Positions 32,021-43,174 are shown, counted from the stretch's first letter. The stretch is DNA of 64,000 bases from Trogon surrucura (GCA_020746105.1 CM036628.1:21223191-21287190), one strand, 5' to 3'. Notes: generated by a model not told the origin, from the letters alone. Numbers and translations are program-made.

Positions 32021-33489
32021 TCCCTCCACCGCAGTTGGCTCTAATTGTCCCTGTCCCACCACTTCCCCCTTTCCCAGTCCTGCCTGTGGGCTGCTTTGGC
32101 AGCAAAGCAAAAGCCTGAACGAGCTGTTGAGATGAAGTTTACTCTTCAGTGAGATGGCCTCTCCTGGGAGGACTAAGTGCTCTCGGATTTGCCGGGGAAG
32201 CCTGGGCTGCCGTTACCTGGGGCTGCATCTGCCCGGGAGCAGCTGGAGGAGTGTCACCCCCCGGCACGCCAGAGGTAGATGACGGCCCATCCCTTGCATC
32301 TCGCCGGGGTTTCTTTCATTAATGCCACTGGCCGACTGGGCTCGTTCTGCAAAATACACCGGCTAAGAAGAAAGGGCTGTTCTCACATCTCTCGCGTTTC
32401 CTTTCCCCGACCCGTGGATTTGCAGGGTTTGGTGCCGTGGTCGGTTCCGCGGCACTGCTGGGCCTTCTTGTTCTCATCGTGTCCTTGAGGGCTCCTCACC
32501 ACAAACCTGCGTTACGCCTCCCCTCTCTGACACGACGTCATATAATAAAAGGAAGGGAGATGGCTGGTGTTTGACTTGGTGCAGGCAGCCAGGGTGAGCC
32601 TGGGCGCGCCGTTGTCAGGGGGACGGGAGCGGAGCTGCCTGCGCTGCGCCGGCTGCCCGCCGGAGCTGTCAGCTCCCATTAGGGCCCTGAATGGAGGCGG
32701 CGTCCTCCCGCACAAGGCGGCTTTATTCCCTTGGATGGGAACCAGAAGAAGTGGGAGAACGAGGCGTTGCACGCGCTCACACCCCTCGGCTCTGATGTTT
32801 TGGTGTGCAGCTTTATGGGCAGCCAGCTCTTGGGGCAGGGGGTAGGGCCCCTCGCGTTGGGAACCGCTCCAGGGTAGGAGTGATGAGGATTTTGTCACCT
32901 GGTCACCGCCGGCCAGGAATTAGAGCACCTAATGCTCCGGTTTCCATCCAGCCCTTCTCAGATCTGAGCGTTGGTCATGGATGTGGCGCCTGGTGGCTAA
33001 CACCCCGGGATGGATACCTGCCGGGCCGGGCTCCCGGGAGGGGGCAGAGCGTGCTGCGATCTGCTCTTGGCACGTCTCGGAGAGCGTCTCGTTTTGTAGG
33101 GCTTGTGGTATCGGTTGTCGAGGAGTGCGTGCCTGACATCGGGAAAACGCTTCCTGGCAGCTGTGCCACAGTTTGGGGGTTGCAACCTGAACAGGGGGGA
33201 CCCGTGGCGGGGCCGCAGGGACCGTCCCGTGTTGCGGGAGAGGATCTGGCCGCGGGTGCTGCTGCAGGAGCGACTGCAGAGCCCGGCAGGTAGCCGAGTG
33301 TTGTCAGATCAAAATGCCATCAGGTGATCTACGGCTGACCAAGGAGTGACAGAAAACTCTTCCCAAACCATGCTTTTTTCTTTTTTTCCTGGGGAAACAT
33401 CTGTGCCTGACTCTCATATTACTCTTCTTTTGGTATCGTCTTTGACTTCTGTTCCACAGAAGTAATCGTGATTCCTTTCCCCTCACCCC

Positions 33490-34070
33490 CGGAATATATT
33501 ATGTATCCGTGTCATTACCTTCCCAGTAGTTCACACTTTACTTCTTTCTGAACTCTTGGCTAAATACCATCCAGGCTTGGTGATTTACTACACTTTCTCC
33601 AGTTGCTCCCTGATTCCTCCTTAGAGACTCCCCTCACCGTTAAGGTCACATTCTGATTTCCTATGCACAATGCCTTTGAAATGGAAATGTTTCCCCTCAT
33701 TGTCTTCTACAGCAAAGATCAAGACAGAAAATGCACTTCTCCCGGCTTTTCCACCCTCCATAATTGCCCTCCTCTCCCCAGTGACCAAACACACGATCAC
33801 ACCGGCAGCATCTTGCATGTGAAGTCCTGAAAGGCTTTTCCAGGCTCGTCCTGGCATCTCTTGGTCTGTTCTGCCACACTGCTGCTTCCACCGGTGGCTT
33901 TCCAGTCCGTGGAGAAGCTGCTTTCCCATCCTTGAAGAAGTTTTCCATCTTACTTTGAAGGGGAATCTTAATGTAACTCTGGCTAGCCCACACCCAGAAT
34001 GGATTCCTCTTCTTTTTTCCTTTGTGCCTGACTCACCTACGTGCACAAGCCAGGTGGGTCCCAGCCACAC
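33490..34070 (-). mobile_element. CR1-type LINE ORF2 relic (broken)
   Basis: The minus strand translates to SAFSVLIFAVEDNEGKHF, then GGIREQLEKV, then after a frameshift KSPSLDGI, a stop and PRVQKE. These match in order the start of the CR1/L3 reverse-transcriptase domain (NAFFASVF-like, EEI..QL..LD-like, KSPGPDGIHPRVLKEL-like). In-frame stops and the shift show it cannot be translated. Sequence beyond the last motif (to about 33,400) is too eroded to place. The RT once copied CR1 RNA; here it is a fossil. Confidence 0.72.
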
Positions 34071-34074
34071 ACCC

Positions 34075-35479
34075 CACTGACAGGCCCGGATTTGCAGGGG
34101 ACCGGAGTCGTCTCCAGGAGGTCGTCACGTCTCTCCGTTGCTCACAGGAGACACACTGGAAGAGGAGGCTCTGACGGGAGCTGCTGGCAGTGCCAGCGGT
34201 GCAGGGATGGACGTGGTGGGTACCTCAGCCTCAAGCCCCCCCTCTGCAGCTGCCTTCTCGCCCCGTGCCCGGTGGTGCCAGTGCGGCACCGCTCAGCGTC
34301 ATTTCCCCGTGTTCTGCTTGTCAGTGGCCGCCCACAAGAATTTAAAAGTCTCAGATGTGTGTCCAATCTGTTGGTTTTGGTGGGCTGATCAGAAGGGACC
34401 GAAAGGACTTTTGACTGACTTGAAATGGGTTTAGAAGCCTGCCCGAATCACTAATATTTGGAAACAATGACCTTCCTTAAAACTTCCAGCCATTCCTCCA
34501 CAGATAGGATTTTTTAAAAACACATGTGATGTAGCACTTGCTATATTCTTGGGGGGAGATAGGATTTCTGCTGGAGCTTAGCTAGCAGAAGGCGTGGTGT
34601 AATACGGACGGAATTATTTTAGCTGTAGCATGTTTTTCTCTTGCCCTTTTTCACAGTCTCTCCTGCAACAGGAACTTCGTAACATTTGATACTTTAGACA
34701 AACCTTCAAATCCATAATGTTCAAGTGGGTTTGAAATTAGGCGGAAAGAGTTTGTTCATCCCAAGGAATCACTGAAATAGATTTGTAAGAGCTCCTTGTA
34801 TTACACTTGGAATCCGAAGAAACAACCATATCCAAAGGAAAATGAGAATTATTAGACAAAGTAATGCACTCTGACATACCTCGCTTTTGGTTCTCATCTC
34901 GGGGCAGCGTCTGGCAAAGGGCAGTCGCCAGTTCTTGTTAAATTTGTCGCCGGCATCGCCCGTCACCGCTGACACCCATCAGAAGATCGTTACGAGGGCT
35001 CTTGGAGGAGCTTGAGGCTGATCCTCAGTGATGCCAATTTGTTGGTTGATTGGTTGGGTGCTTTTTTTTCCAAATCTGCCTTCTGCACCTCTCATAAACT
35101 GCTGACGGATGCATTCTGGCTGACTCTAGTTTCTGCAGTATCTGGGAATAAATCGTGGCCCGTGCCTCTGAGACAGCCCTTACCTGCTGCGTGCAGTTAG
35201 TACTTGGGAAGATGCTTCTGGCCATAGGCTGTCAGGAAAAAAAACAAGAAAAAAATAAGGAAATGCAGAGCTTATAACCCGCCGAACGTACCCGCCGGTT
35301 GCCCTTTCAGCGTCCAGCGTGGCTTTTGTGTTCCCAGTGTTTTTTCTCTGTTTAAATACATTCCTCAGCTCCCGCTCCAGTCTGCCGATGTACTTTGTCT
35401 GCTTGATATTTCTCTGGGGTTGCTTTCCCATTGTTATTTATTCAGGGCCGAGAGGCAGAATGCATTAAAGCCACCAGGG
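34075..35479. other. Non-coding block, one weak island
   Basis: 34,090-34,430 is GC-moderate with no feature. The rest holds the weak island at 34,440-34,860 and a repeat-like TTGGTTGATTGGTTGG run near 35,043. Frames are short and uninformative. No gene seen. Confidence 0.5.
34440..34860. promoter_or_regulatory. AT-rich island
   Basis: CACTAATATTTGG, GATTTTTTAAAAACAC (palindrome-like TTTTTTAAAAA), GGTGTAATACGG, GGAATTATTTTAGC and GAAAATGAGAATTATTAG spread over 420 bp. Less dense than the best islands. Weak candidate regulatory DNA. Confidence 0.25.
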
Positions 35480-36215
35480 TGCCGGGGATATTTTAGTCTC
35501 TCCGAGTCATTCTTCTCCAGATTGTTACACATTTCGCTCCCTGCTTCATTCAGTTCAGCCGCTTCCGTGGATTCTCCCGGCGGCGGCGAAAGGCAGAATC
35601 TCCGGTTTGATTTTCTCACTGGCGGGGCTCACGTGCGACGAGCTTCGCCTTTGCATGTACGAGGAGACGTGTCAGGCGGGGAGGAGGTGTGCAAGGTTGC
35701 ACAGACCCCGTGCACGCTCGTGAGAGGGGCTCCCGGCTGAGGTTACGGCCACTGGCCGTGAATCTCATGGCGCTGCCTCCATCTTTCTTGGGTTGCCCAA
35801 ATTCCTCTTGTGAAGTTCCTACATTTCTTCAATTCTATTTTTTTGGATCAACAAACATTTGGTAGCAATGCCGCGGCAAATTTTTCTCCCGGTCCGCAGA
35901 CACTTTCTGGGTTTTTTTCCCCACCTACCCGAGAGGGAGAAGGGAAGGAGGGGAAAGCAGATGGAGGCAGAGCTGAAGCACGACAGAGGCAACGGGGAAG
36001 AGGAAACGCAAGCAGCGCATCGGGAAACCCTCCCGAGCGCAGGGAGGTGTCAGACTGAGCGACAGGGAGCGGGGAACAGCCGCCGTCTTTGGGGGAAGGA
36101 AGGGAGGTTCGGGTTAGAGCAGACCGAATTCCCCCACACCGGCATGAGCATCCTGGACAAGCGGCCACCGGCTGTCACGGGGCGGGAGGGGGAGCCCGTG
36201 GTTTGAGGCGAAACG
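35480..36215. promoter_or_regulatory. CpG-rich patches
   Basis: CpG clusters at about 35,530-35,760 (roughly 20 CpGs, including CCGGCGGCGGCG and GTGCGACGAG) and 35,870-36,210 (roughly 30). These form the left edge of a 3.6-kb CpG-rich zone. No TATA box. Possible orphan CpG islands or promoters. Confidence 0.4.
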
Positions 36216-36229
36216 GGGAAGAAAAAGCC

Positions 36230-36745
36230 CCCGGTGACTTTTTTTTGCCAATTTCCTCCCTGAATCTGCAGGGAGAATTTTTGTATAATGGGATTAAGCC
36301 TGGGGAATTTGTCTTTGTTGACAGATTGCACAGGCACTGAACCAAAATCGTGTTGGGTTTTGTTTTTTTTATTCCCCCCACTTAATTTTCTTCCTTTCTT
36401 TTGTTGGAAAAGATATGCAAATAGTAATTCAGGTTTTCAGCCAAAACAGATTTATAAAATCCTGATCCAGAGGATGGATCATTCCCCGTTAGTGCCACAA
36501 AGGCCACTGAAACCCCTTTTTTCCCTCTTTATGGGCGTGAGTAATTTCTACACGGCCTTTTTTTCCAAAAGGGGAACATTTTTTTAACGGCAGCCCATGT
36601 TTAAGGTAACCGAAGCCGCTGAAGATTCCAGTGATATACACACTCTAAAAAGGAAGAGCTATTAAAGAGATAAGATATTTGGAGAACATACTCTCTGCAG
36701 CGTTAAATAGCGGAGGAGGGAGATAACTCGGGAACTCTGGTAAAG
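36230..36745. promoter_or_regulatory. Candidate conserved element with octamer site
   Basis: AT-rich block within the CpG zone. ATGCAAAT at 36415-36422 is the exact POU octamer, followed by AGTAATTCAGG. Others: TTTTTGTATAATGGG, CAGATTTATAAAATCC, GCTATTAAAGAGATAAG and GTTAAATAGCGG. POU-homeodomain and TAAT words together suggest a developmental enhancer; unproven. Confidence 0.4.
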
Positions 36746-36789
36746 CCACCAAACATTATGTGAATAAAACCGTTAGAAGAATCAATTTT

Positions 36790-37170
36790 CCTCGCTGCAG
36801 AGATTGTGTTTTCCTGAGCGCGATGTTTATACGCTGGCTCCCTTCCCACCGCGCAGACACATTAAACTCTCGCGCAGGGCCCCATCCAGCGCTCGCGGCG
36901 GCGGCTGGGGAGGCTCGGGGCCGGTTCAGAGCCGGGGGAAGCCTCGCTCCAGCCCCGCACACACCTCGCCCCACAGGGCACATCCTGCCCGCAGAGGCGC
37001 TGCCAACTCGTCGCACGGATGAGCCGGAGCTGGCGGTGGTTGCCCGAACTGAGCCCTGCGCGGGTATTTTCCCCGGTAAATGGGGTTTTTTGGTGCCGTC
37101 GGGTCACCAGCAGCTCACCCAGACACCCCGAGCTGCCGCTGCCCTGACGGCCCAAACGCTGCAACGGCCG
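36790..37170. promoter_or_regulatory. CpG island
   Basis: About 38 CpGs in 400 bp, including GCGCTCGCGGCGGCGG, so CpG is not depleted. AT-rich islands flank it on both sides. No TATA box; the only donor-like word, GTAAAT near 37076, is weak. Possible promoter or orphan CpG island of the local regulatory zone. Confidence 0.48.
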
Positions 37171-37300
37171 TTATTGACAGAGTTTTATATGGGCCGTATC
37201 CAGCGCTCTTGGATCGGCCCCCAATCTCATAATGAGATTACCGAGTTTATTTTAGTTGAGAAAGACACCAATAAAAAGGATTTAAAAATCCCTCGGAGTC
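37171..37300. promoter_or_regulatory. Island with 17-bp palindrome
   Basis: AATCTCAT-A-ATGAGATT at 37223-37239 is a perfect inverted repeat with one central base. The overlapping TAATGAGATTA (37230-37240) fits the paired-class homeodomain dimer spacing TAAT-N3-ATTA. Nearby TTTTATATGGG and ATTTAAAAATCCC extend the island. Candidate homeodomain-dimer element. Confidence 0.4.
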
Positions 37301-37419
37301 TAGCCATCCCCCCCAGCCGGCGGGAGAGCTCCTCAAACTCCTCCGTTTGTTTTCCTTGCGCAGGAGAGCCGAGGCCGCTGGCTCCCGCGTTCCCGTGCAT
37401 TAGCGGCGTCTTCCCGGGT

Positions 37420-37610
37420 TGACCCCATGTATTATGGATGCGTTAAAATCTTCGTGTGCTGAGTGGAAGCTGCATTATTCATGGCTCTGCTTACGGTTTG
37501 TCTCTAAAAGCCCTGCAGCCTTTTAATGAAACGCTCCGATTTGAACATCAGCTAAGACCAGATATTTTCGTTTAAATTTTTTAAAAGTAGTCTCTCATGG
37601 GTTGTTTTTT
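37420..37610. promoter_or_regulatory. AT-rich island
   Basis: CATGTATTATGGATGCG, GCATTATTCATGGC, CTTTTAATGAAACG and TTTAAATTTTTTAAAAG precede a T tract (37604-37614). Candidate regulatory block between CpG-rich patches. Confidence 0.28.
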
Positions 37611-37729
37611 TTTTTCCCCCTCCATCCTCCCCCTCTCTCTTTGAAGGCTCAAGGCCGTTCGGAAGACGGGATGGGGCTGGTGGGGGGCAGATGAAAAGAC
37701 GGGAGGGTTCGGGGAGCTGCAGCCTCGTG

Positions 37730-38460
37730 CCGGGGCCCCGTTGCACCTCTGCCAGCGCCGCACGTGGCTTCGGGGGTGCCGAACCCCCCGAGCCACCCCG
37801 GGGGAGCGGGGTGCTCTGTGGAGCTCCGTGATGCGGCCGCTAAGCCTCCTCCAGCCTTGGGCGATGGCAGCTTCTCCCGGGAGGGTTTGGTTTGAGTTGC
37901 ACCGAGGCTTTCTCGCGATTTTCTCATGAGGAGAGAAGGAGGGGAGGGTGCAAGGGTGGTGCTGGGTAGAGTCGGGGTTTGGTACAGCCCTCTCCTAAGG
38001 CCGGAGGGAGACGGAGCAGAGCCCGTGGGGTCCCACACAGGGAGAGACCCCCGGGGGCTCAGCCTCGGGGCGCAGGAGCGGAGCGGGAGCAGCCGCAGCA
38101 CCCGCATGGGCACAACCCGAGCCCGGGCCGTGGGGCTGCCTCCGCCTCCACCTGCAGCGAATTTGGCCTAATGACTTAAACACAGATCCCGTTTCCATGC
38201 AAACATCCCGAGCGCTCTGTCCCCAGCGGAGGGGGAACTCCTTAAATCAAAGCCGAGCAATCCGATAGCCGGGTCCGCAGCTATGCGCTTTATTGATCAC
38301 ATCTGGGCTGCCGGGCTCCACCGGGGCCGGCCGGGGCTGCGGCAGACTGCGGGCTGGATCCCCCCGGGAGGCCTTTCTCCCCTCCCCGCTTCTCCGGAGC
38401 CCCGCTCAGCGCCTGGTGCCGAGTCCTGGAAGGAGAGAGGAGGAACGCAGTGAGTCTCTC
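37730..38460. promoter_or_regulatory. CpG-rich stretch
   Basis: Roughly 54 CpGs over 730 bp with several CCGG/CGCG groups; less dense than at 36,790. Includes CCATGCAAACATCC (octamer-like) near 38,196. Possible CpG island extension; no gene model supported. Confidence 0.38.
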
Positions 38461-38640
38461 GACGGCGCGAGCCTCTCTGAGCCTAATACCACGGATTCCT
38501 TTTGTGTCTCCAGTTCCCATGAGTTTCTGAGCGCATTGAATGTGGTTATTATTGTTTGGTATGGTTTTGTGCTAATTCCGTGTTACCTCTGAGACTTGGG
38601 TAGAGAAAGGTTTGGAAAAAAATAGCAAGAGATTTGAGGA
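38461..38640. promoter_or_regulatory. AT-rich island
   Basis: CGCATTGAATGTGG, GTTATTATTGTTTGG and GTGCTAATTCCG lie in a 100-bp window; TTATTGTT is SOX-like. Candidate regulatory element inside the CpG zone. Confidence 0.27.
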
Positions 38641-38669
38641 ATTTCCCTTCCTCTCCCGTCCAAACGTGA

Positions 38670-39100
38670 TTAAACGCAAATCTCCCCTCGGTGCAGGGCT
38701 GCGGCGTGCTGCGGCGCGGGGCTGCCGACGCGGCGCCGGGGTGGCCGGGTGGGTCTGTGCCGGGCCTGGGCAGTTCCCACCATCCCGGGCTCATTCTGGA
38801 GCTGTGCCCAGGAAGCCCTGGCCGCTCACGCAGTGGGACATGCCAGTGACAGTGGGGTCCTGCCACGCCGGCTGCCAGGGCTCTGTCGCTCTCTGGGATG
38901 GAGCATCGCGAACGACAATGCGCCGCGCCTCACCCACAGGGGTTCGTGACGTGAGAGGAAGGTTTTCGAGGCGACTGAAGGTTTTGCAGCTTGTGCTCAC
39001 CTCAGGAGGGAGGCGGGGAAAGGCAGGACGGGGGACTCATGGCGGGGAAAGCGGGGCGAGGATGCGTCGTCCTTTCCGCGGGGACACTCCCTTGTCCTCC
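38670..39100. promoter_or_regulatory. CpG-dense patch
   Basis: A very dense CpG run at 38,697-38,750 (GGCGTGCTGCGGCGCGGG, then GACGCGGCGCCGGGG) tapers into ordinary GC-rich DNA by about 39,100. It closes the 3.6-kb CpG-rich zone. Confidence 0.38.
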
Positions 39101-39394
39101 CTCCCCACCTGTTCGAGGGCTCTGTGCGAGGAGGAGGAGGTGGTCACGTCCCACTTGAGAGGCAGGATTCTTGCCGTCACGTTGTTTTGTCTGTAAGCAG
39201 GTCACCTCTCCTTTCCATAATATCACATTTCCAGGACAGTGCTGCCCGCAGACCTGCCATTCATGCTCGATTGGAGAGCCGCTGTTGCCTGCAAAGAGTG
39301 CGGATGTAAGTGATGTCTTAATTCATTGCGCATTCTTAAATAAAGGAGAGGGAAAGAAAAGGAGCGGCTCAAGGTCAGCACTCGTCGCCGAGTG

Positions 39395-39640
39395 AGATTC
39401 TGCAGCAGATTGTCTAAAATAGCCCGGAAAAAATAAATAAAAGCAAACTGATGGACACACTATATTGAGTTAATAGGAGGGTGAAGATGAAAGAAGCACC
39501 AGCTTGACTGCCAGCTTGGTGTGAGAATAAAACCTTTGCACAAATGATCTCAACTGGTATTTTAATGGCTGACATGAATGCTTAAAAAACTACATTTGCT
39601 GACTTGATCGTTGCAGATGCTGAAACCGTTTGTACACGGC
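39395..39640. promoter_or_regulatory. Candidate conserved non-coding element
   Basis: AT-rich block with GAAAAAATAAATAAAAGC, CACTATATTGAGTTAATAGG, GTGAGAATAAAACC, GTATTTTAATGGCTGAC and TTAAAAAACTACATTTGC. Lies next to the CR1/L3-type relic at 39,690, with which it may share an origin. Candidate regulatory element. Confidence 0.35.
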
Positions 39641-39689
39641 TAAAGCTGAGAGAATCTGTCAAAATTATTTCATGAATAAAACTCTCCAG

Positions 39690-39775
39690 TTCTTGCTGGA
39701 GCTGGCCAAATTCATTTGGAGTCAAAAGAAAGACTCTCCATGACTTCCTTGAGCATTGGATCAGGCCCCCTGCAA
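39690..39775 (+). mobile_element. Old CR1/L3-type 3-prime UTR relic
   Basis: TTGGAGTCAAAAG, AGACTCTCCATGACTTCC, then GCATTGGATCAGGCCCC follow the arrangement of a very common amniote repeat end (GAAGTCAATGG..., ACTCCCATTGACTTCA, CTTTGGATCAGGCCC). GGATCAGGCCC is the most telling word. Heavily diverged. Confidence 0.5.
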
Positions 39776-42190
39776 GCGTTAAGGAGGCTTTTCTTCTGCT
39801 TTGTTTTCCGCAAATATTCCCTACAAGTCTTTGAGGGAGGGTCATTAACGGGAATTTTTGGTGGGAGATGAACTTTGCAGATTACATTTGACCAGAAATT
39901 CTCTCCAGCAATAGTCAGTTAATCCCGAATGGCTCCTGCTTTGCGGGAAAATACTCCGTTCGGCGGCCAAAATAACACCGTGAGACTGGGGTGGCCAAAA
40001 TACGAAGGGAGACAAGCGCAGATATTACTAAAGGGACTGAACTGCAAGCTGGTTATAACATAACAGCCTAAAGCAGCGGAACAAGCTCGAGAAATGAAAT
40101 AATGATAAGAAGACCCAACTGGGGAATGTGGTTTCCCACCTGCAAATACAGCCCCCCCCCCCGTGCTGGCAGAAACTTACGCTGTTTTAATGAGTTGTAA
40201 TTATTATTTCGTATCTTTAAAATAAGCATTCAAAAAAAACCACAAAAGACACACTAAAAGCATGGCAAAACACTGCCAGGATGGGGTGGAATAGCTCCAG
40301 CAGAAACTACAAGCCCGCAGCTGCCCGCCTTCGAAAGGCGCTCTGGAACCACAGCGCGGCGTGACACAGCTTGATCACCCGTTTCCAAAGCACTGGCTCT
40401 GGTTTTGTTCCAGGTGTTTTTCCAGCTGTGAGCGAAGCAGAGCCGGGGGGGACGCAGGAGGTCCCATCGCAGCATCCTTGGGCGGTGGCTTCCAGTGAGA
40501 GCACAGGTAACGAGCGCGCGTTACGTCCGGGATGTCGTGTCGCGGGCGGCAGCAAAAGCAGCTCCCAGAGCGTGTGTGGGACAGACGTTCCCCGCCAGCC
40601 GGGCGTCTGTACGCTGCTGTGACGCAGGAGAGAAAACAGAGAGGGGAGAACCAAAGCTCTAGGAAAGGCAGGTGGTGCGATCACCGTGTTTTTGTCCAAA
40701 AGGCAACTTTCTGGTCAAAAAGAAAAACATGGCAGAATTAAAAAAAAAAGGTGGGTTAAAACGTAGGCGGATGCCTCAGAGAATATTTCACGAACACAGC
40801 GATTACAACCGCGCTGACAGCTTCCTGGCACGGAGCGCTGCCCAGACCGATAACGCTTGCAGTGGCCGGGCACCAGAAACGTTACGCACACGGGAGTGCC
40901 TGACCGTGAAATGCCACGGAGAGCAAGAGCCGATCGCGCTCCTCCGACGGAGATAAGCGGGCTGGGACGAGCGCTGAACTCCTGCCAGGCCTTGGTGAGG
41001 GAAACCGCTCAGCGCCTCCCACACAGGAGCAGCCCCACAGGAGGGTCAGGACGGTGGCAAGAGCTCAACGGTTAGGAAGAGGGGCTGAAGTTATCTCCCG
41101 TGCGAGATCCTCCCCTGCCCACCCTCCTCGCAGGCGCACAGCAGGTCCCCAGCTGCAGCCAGAGGCTCGCTCGGGTTGGGGGGTTGATGTCTCTTGTTCC
41201 CCCACAGACAAGCTGCTGTTTCCCACCTCGGCTTGTCAGTGCTCACGGGCGGACAGACCTGCGGACCTGCTGCCTTCCAGCAAAGTGACAGCGACCCCAA
41301 ACCCACGCCAAGCCCGGGCTTAGTCGCTCCTCCCCGGGCATTCCCCTGGTGCCCGCTCCTGCCCTGCCGCTGCCCTCGCTGCTGTGAAGCGTGACAATTT
41401 CCCCAGCCGACGTGGGAGCCTGCCAGCTCTCCCACTTGCTTACCGAGAGCTGAGGCGCAGATATCACAAGATTAAAAGAATCGGCGATTCCGAGTGCCCA
41501 ATTTGAGGCAGCTGGTTTTTTTGATGGTACTTGGCCTTTTATATAATACTCTTTGTGTTCAAAGCACAACTCCTGATGGCTTCCTTTGGAGCCAGGAGCG
41601 TTTAGCATTTCTGAAATCAGCTCCCGTGATCTCAGATCTGAATATCCCAGAAATAACGCACACATGCTGTCTTAAACACACCAGTGCAAGTCGTGACTGG
41701 GGAGACCAGCCAGCATGACGGTCCGAGCTGCGGACCGCTGCCCAGAAGACTGCTCGAGTGCTTCAATCCCAAGCCCGTCCTTTCTTTTCCTGCCTCACAA
41801 CAGCGTTTTATTGGCAAAACCGCAGCAGATTTCAGTGGGTGATGTGCAACCCGTTGTGCCCAGCCTCCAGTGGGATGAGGTGAACGGCACGTCCCAGGTA
41901 CAGAGATGCCCTCCCGGTTCTGAAGCTCCTGCTGCAAAGAGCCCTGATGAAGGACAAGAGCATCACAAAGAAATGGTTGCCAGAATTTAGCATATTTTTT
42001 TCTCGAGCTTCATTCTTGGGAACAGATTAACCATTTTGGTTAAAGCTCCCCAGAATGATTTAGCTCGAGACAGACACCGGCATGGAAGATTCCGTCTCAA
42101 ATGTAAGTTTGGCAAAGTCGTGAGCAACTGAAAGCTCAGTCTGGAGACGTGTGGGATGGGATAAGCTCGGTAACGGCACGGCACCCTGTG
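39776..42190. other. Non-coding block, no gene
   Basis: 39,880-40,260 has moderately AT-rich patches (GTTATAACATAACAGC, GAAATAATGATAAG, TTATTATTTCGTATC) with an 11-C run at 40,152-40,162. A CpG cluster lies at 40,505-40,560. From 41,060 to 42,190 I see nothing to name beyond a weak AT patch at 41,460-41,560. Confidence 0.45.
40440..40640. promoter_or_regulatory. Small CpG cluster
   Basis: About 10 CpGs between 40,510 and 40,552 (ACGAGCGCGCGTTACGTCC, then TCGCGGGCGGC), with CAGGTAACG, a splice-donor-like word, just upstream. Too small for a classical island. Confidence 0.28.
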
Positions 42191-42320
42191 CCCCATTTAC
42201 TCATCTATTTCTGTAATTATTTGCTTAATCACAGAACACTTTTAATACCGTAAGCATAATTAATGCATTATTAAGAGCCGTGCAGGCCATAAACCTCCTC
42301 GTGTCATAAGCAGAACAATT
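42190..42320. promoter_or_regulatory. AT-rich island adjoining a SINE relic
   Basis: GTAATTATTTGCTTAATC, TTTTAATACCG, GCATAATTAATGCATTATTAAG and CAATTTGCATTTGC are packed into 110 bp; TAATTAATGCATTATTAA includes overlapping homeodomain cores. It abuts the MIR-like relic at 42,322. Strong candidate by motif density. Confidence 0.4.
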
Positions 42321-42321
42321 T

Positions 42322-42455
42322 GCATTTGCACACATTTTTTCACCCGAAGATCTTGAAGCACTTTCCTGAGGCAGACATCATTAACCCCAGGCTACAGATG
42401 GCGAAACCGAGACAGGGCGAACGTTAAAGCCAATTGCTTCTTTCACTGCTAATGG
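42322..42455 (-). mobile_element. MIR-like/CORE-SINE relic, antisense
   Basis: Order of words on the plus strand: CACCCGAAGATCTTGAAGCAC, then CATCATTAACCCCAGGC, then TACAGATGGCGAAACCGAGAC, then GTTAAAGCC. This tracks the antisense MIR/CORE pattern (GGATCTCAAAGC, CATTATCCCCATTTTACAG, ATGAGGAAACTGAGGC, GGTTAAGTGACTTGCC). Good but diverged. The sense strand would carry the MIR tail on the minus strand here. Confidence 0.62.
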
Positions 42456-43174
42456 CCTCGTCTGGCACAGCGCTCAGACAGGGTGTCGCGCGCCGGAATG
42501 CAAAATTGGCAGCTCCAGAACCGGTACCAGTGTCACCCCACAAGGAGAGGTGTGAGGATGGAGCCCAGATCCCTGGGAAGAGCAGGAACGTCGTGGCAGA
42601 GGGGGATGCGGCCCAGCAGGACTTGGGCAGAAGCGGTTCTGCAGGAATTTTACAGGCGAGATTAAAATATTTTGGTTTGGATTGGAATTTACTCCCATTT
42701 ACTTTTCTTCGGGGAGCGTTTGTGGGAGCAAAGCCGTCACGCACCAGCTGTTCCCGAGTATTGGATGAAACGTGTTCCTCGTCCCGTGCATCTCTGCAGC
42801 TGCCCTGACGTGGGCTGCAGCGGGGTCCAGGTCTGGCCTGAGGCAGTTGGAGACCTGGAGGGACAAAAGGATCCTATTCTGCCCCATCTCCCAGGTCGCA
42901 GAGCAGCTCAGTGAGCCTCTTTCCTTTCCCAGGGGAGAGGAGCAGTGGAGGGACGGAGGTGTTGGCCGGCCGGGAGAACCTCCAGAGGTGTGAGCTTCCC
43001 GGGGCTGGAGCAGAGGGATCCTGGGACACAAAGCGGAGCAGGCCTGGTACCCGGGTGCCACAGGAGCAGGGACGACAGCCGGCATCGCCCCTCGGCTGGG
43101 CCAACTGGTGCTTGGCGTTCGCCTCCGTCCTCCCCAGGCTCGGGAGGCTTTGCCAGTGGATAACAGAGGATGTG

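Larger units (their letters stand above)
21141..33489. other. Non-coding block rich in AT islands, no gene
   Basis: Outside the separately listed elements I see no coding exon. The frame 22905-23783 minus (292 codons) has no recognisable domain and overlaps an island edge. Stretches with nothing to name: 21,450-22,330, 22,690-23,380, 25,290-26,050, 28,340-28,840, 28,960-29,490, 29,930-30,700, 32,020-33,480. The segment 25,550-25,960 is a G/C-biased, low-complexity-like stretch. Confidence 0.55.

Noticed and set aside
33621-34070. 149-codon minus-strand frame as a gene
   Set aside because: Its C-terminal part matches a LINE reverse transcriptase with later stops and a frameshift; it is part of a dead CR1 relic.
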